Shown here: one piece after another, positions 63,652-64,000 of the stretch
Position numbering within the stretch: position 1 is the first letter of the stretch
Layout of the letters: every line of letters begins with the position of its first letter
Assembly: GCF_014230055.1 (NCBI RefSeq)
Contig: NZ_JACHVA010000076.1
Coordinates: forward strand, 36,997 to 100,996
Reading direction: 5' to 3'
Source of the DNA: Puniceicoccus vermicola
GTDB taxonomy: Bacteria > Verrucomicrobiota > Verrucomicrobiia > Opitutales > Puniceicoccaceae
DNA length: 64,000 nt
Made by a program: the position numbers and the translations under genes
The notes under the pieces: generated by a model
The model's database searches: none
What the model saw: only the letters and a program-made list of their open reading frames with translations
What the model was told of the DNA's origin: nothing

Positions 63652-64000
63652 GGAAGCGTTTCCGAGTTTGCGCGGGCAAGGCTGAAGGCCATGCCCCACA
63701 GTGGGTGGGTCGCTTCAGCGCCCACCGTGCGATGGCGTGAGCGGATCGGTTTGGCGAGAAGTGTTCTTTGGATCTATGGGAAGCGTTTCCGAGTTTGCGC
63801 GGGCAAGGCTGAAGGCCGTGCCCCACAGTGGGTGGGTCGCTTCAGCGCCCACCGTGCGATGGCGTGAACGGATCGGTTTGGCGAGAAGTGTTCCTTGGAT
63901 CTGTGGGAAGCGTTTCCGAGTTTGCGCGGGCAAGGCTGAAGGCCATGCCCCACAGTGGGTGGGTCGCTTCAGCGCCCACCGTGCGATGGCGTGAGCGGAT
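63652..64000. repeat. 127-bp tandem repeat running off the window end
   Basis: Units start at 63652, 63779 and 63906, exactly 127 bases apart and nearly identical; the third is cut by the window end. Each unit opens GGAAGCGTTTCCGAG and contains an imperfect palindrome, GGTGGGTCGC-TTCA-GCGCCCACC. Open frames in it come only from the repeat. No gene is called. Confidence 0.97.

Noticed and set aside
63625..64000. Open frames on both strands in the 127-bp repeat
   Set aside because: They exist only because 127-bp units stay open by chance; no domain and identical on repeat.

Overview
The window looks like a chromosomal segment of a Verrucomicrobiota bacterium, most likely class Opitutae (Puniceicoccales-like). 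The reasons are secreted proteins with PEP-CTERM-type tails, several prepilin-type proteins with verrucomicrobial features, C-terminal 'verrucomicrobial' secretion modules, large secreted carbohydrate-active enzymes and a carotenoid gene of the CruF type. No rRNA, tRNA, CRISPR array or phage module was recognised.

Region 1 (1-27552) is a polysaccharide-use and surface-protein region. It opens with a cut-off GntR-headed regulator. Next come a glucuronoyl-esterase (CE15) protein fused to a beta-helix, a PEP-CTERM protein, a BNR-type beta-propeller, a pseudopilin, two GH123/DUF4091-like paralogues with a small membrane-anchored protein between them, and a GH35 beta-galactosidase. On the other strand are two SGNH/DUF4886-type proteins, a giant prepilin-like protein with a small secreted partner, and a PIG-L deacetylase. 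Two AraC regulators close the region. Together this suggests secreted breakdown of a uronic-acid- and galactose-containing glycan.

Region 2 (27553-35755) holds a DUF2293 protein, a tightly overlapping three-gene operon (PEP-CTERM protein, secreted surface protein, pseudopilin), a membrane-anchored protein and a SNF2 helicase.

Region 3 (35756-43911) begins with a tandem array of hairpin-bearing repeats. Then comes what I consider the most interesting gene set: an Nfr-type exopolysaccharide system. It has a DUF4434 protein, an NfrA-like TPR/beta-barrel exporter, an NfrB-like processive glycosyltransferase carrying two complete MshEN (c-di-GMP-binding type) domains, and a WecB UDP-GlcNAc 2-epimerase. 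It parallels the E. coli nfrB-nfrA-ybcH plus wecB system that makes the phage N4 receptor glycan.

Region 4 (44072-52710) has membrane proteins, hisH, citrate synthase, a protein made only of helicase-associated repeats, a DUF6159 protein and a HAD hydrolase. Its intergenic regions hold a new family of about 224-bp non-coding insertion elements. One copy has 11-12-bp target duplications. The other sits inside a dispersed repeat and is itself interrupted by a 247-bp element with a perfect 10-bp target duplication. An empty-site copy of the dispersed repeat lies 2.3 kb away.

Region 5 (52794-64000) has a compact argC-argJ-argB-argD arginine operon, a second prepilin-type cassette with overlapping genes, a CruF-like gene, and a 127-bp tandem repeat that runs off the window end. 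Short GTCGGTGA-type tandem repeats occur in three separate intergenic regions.
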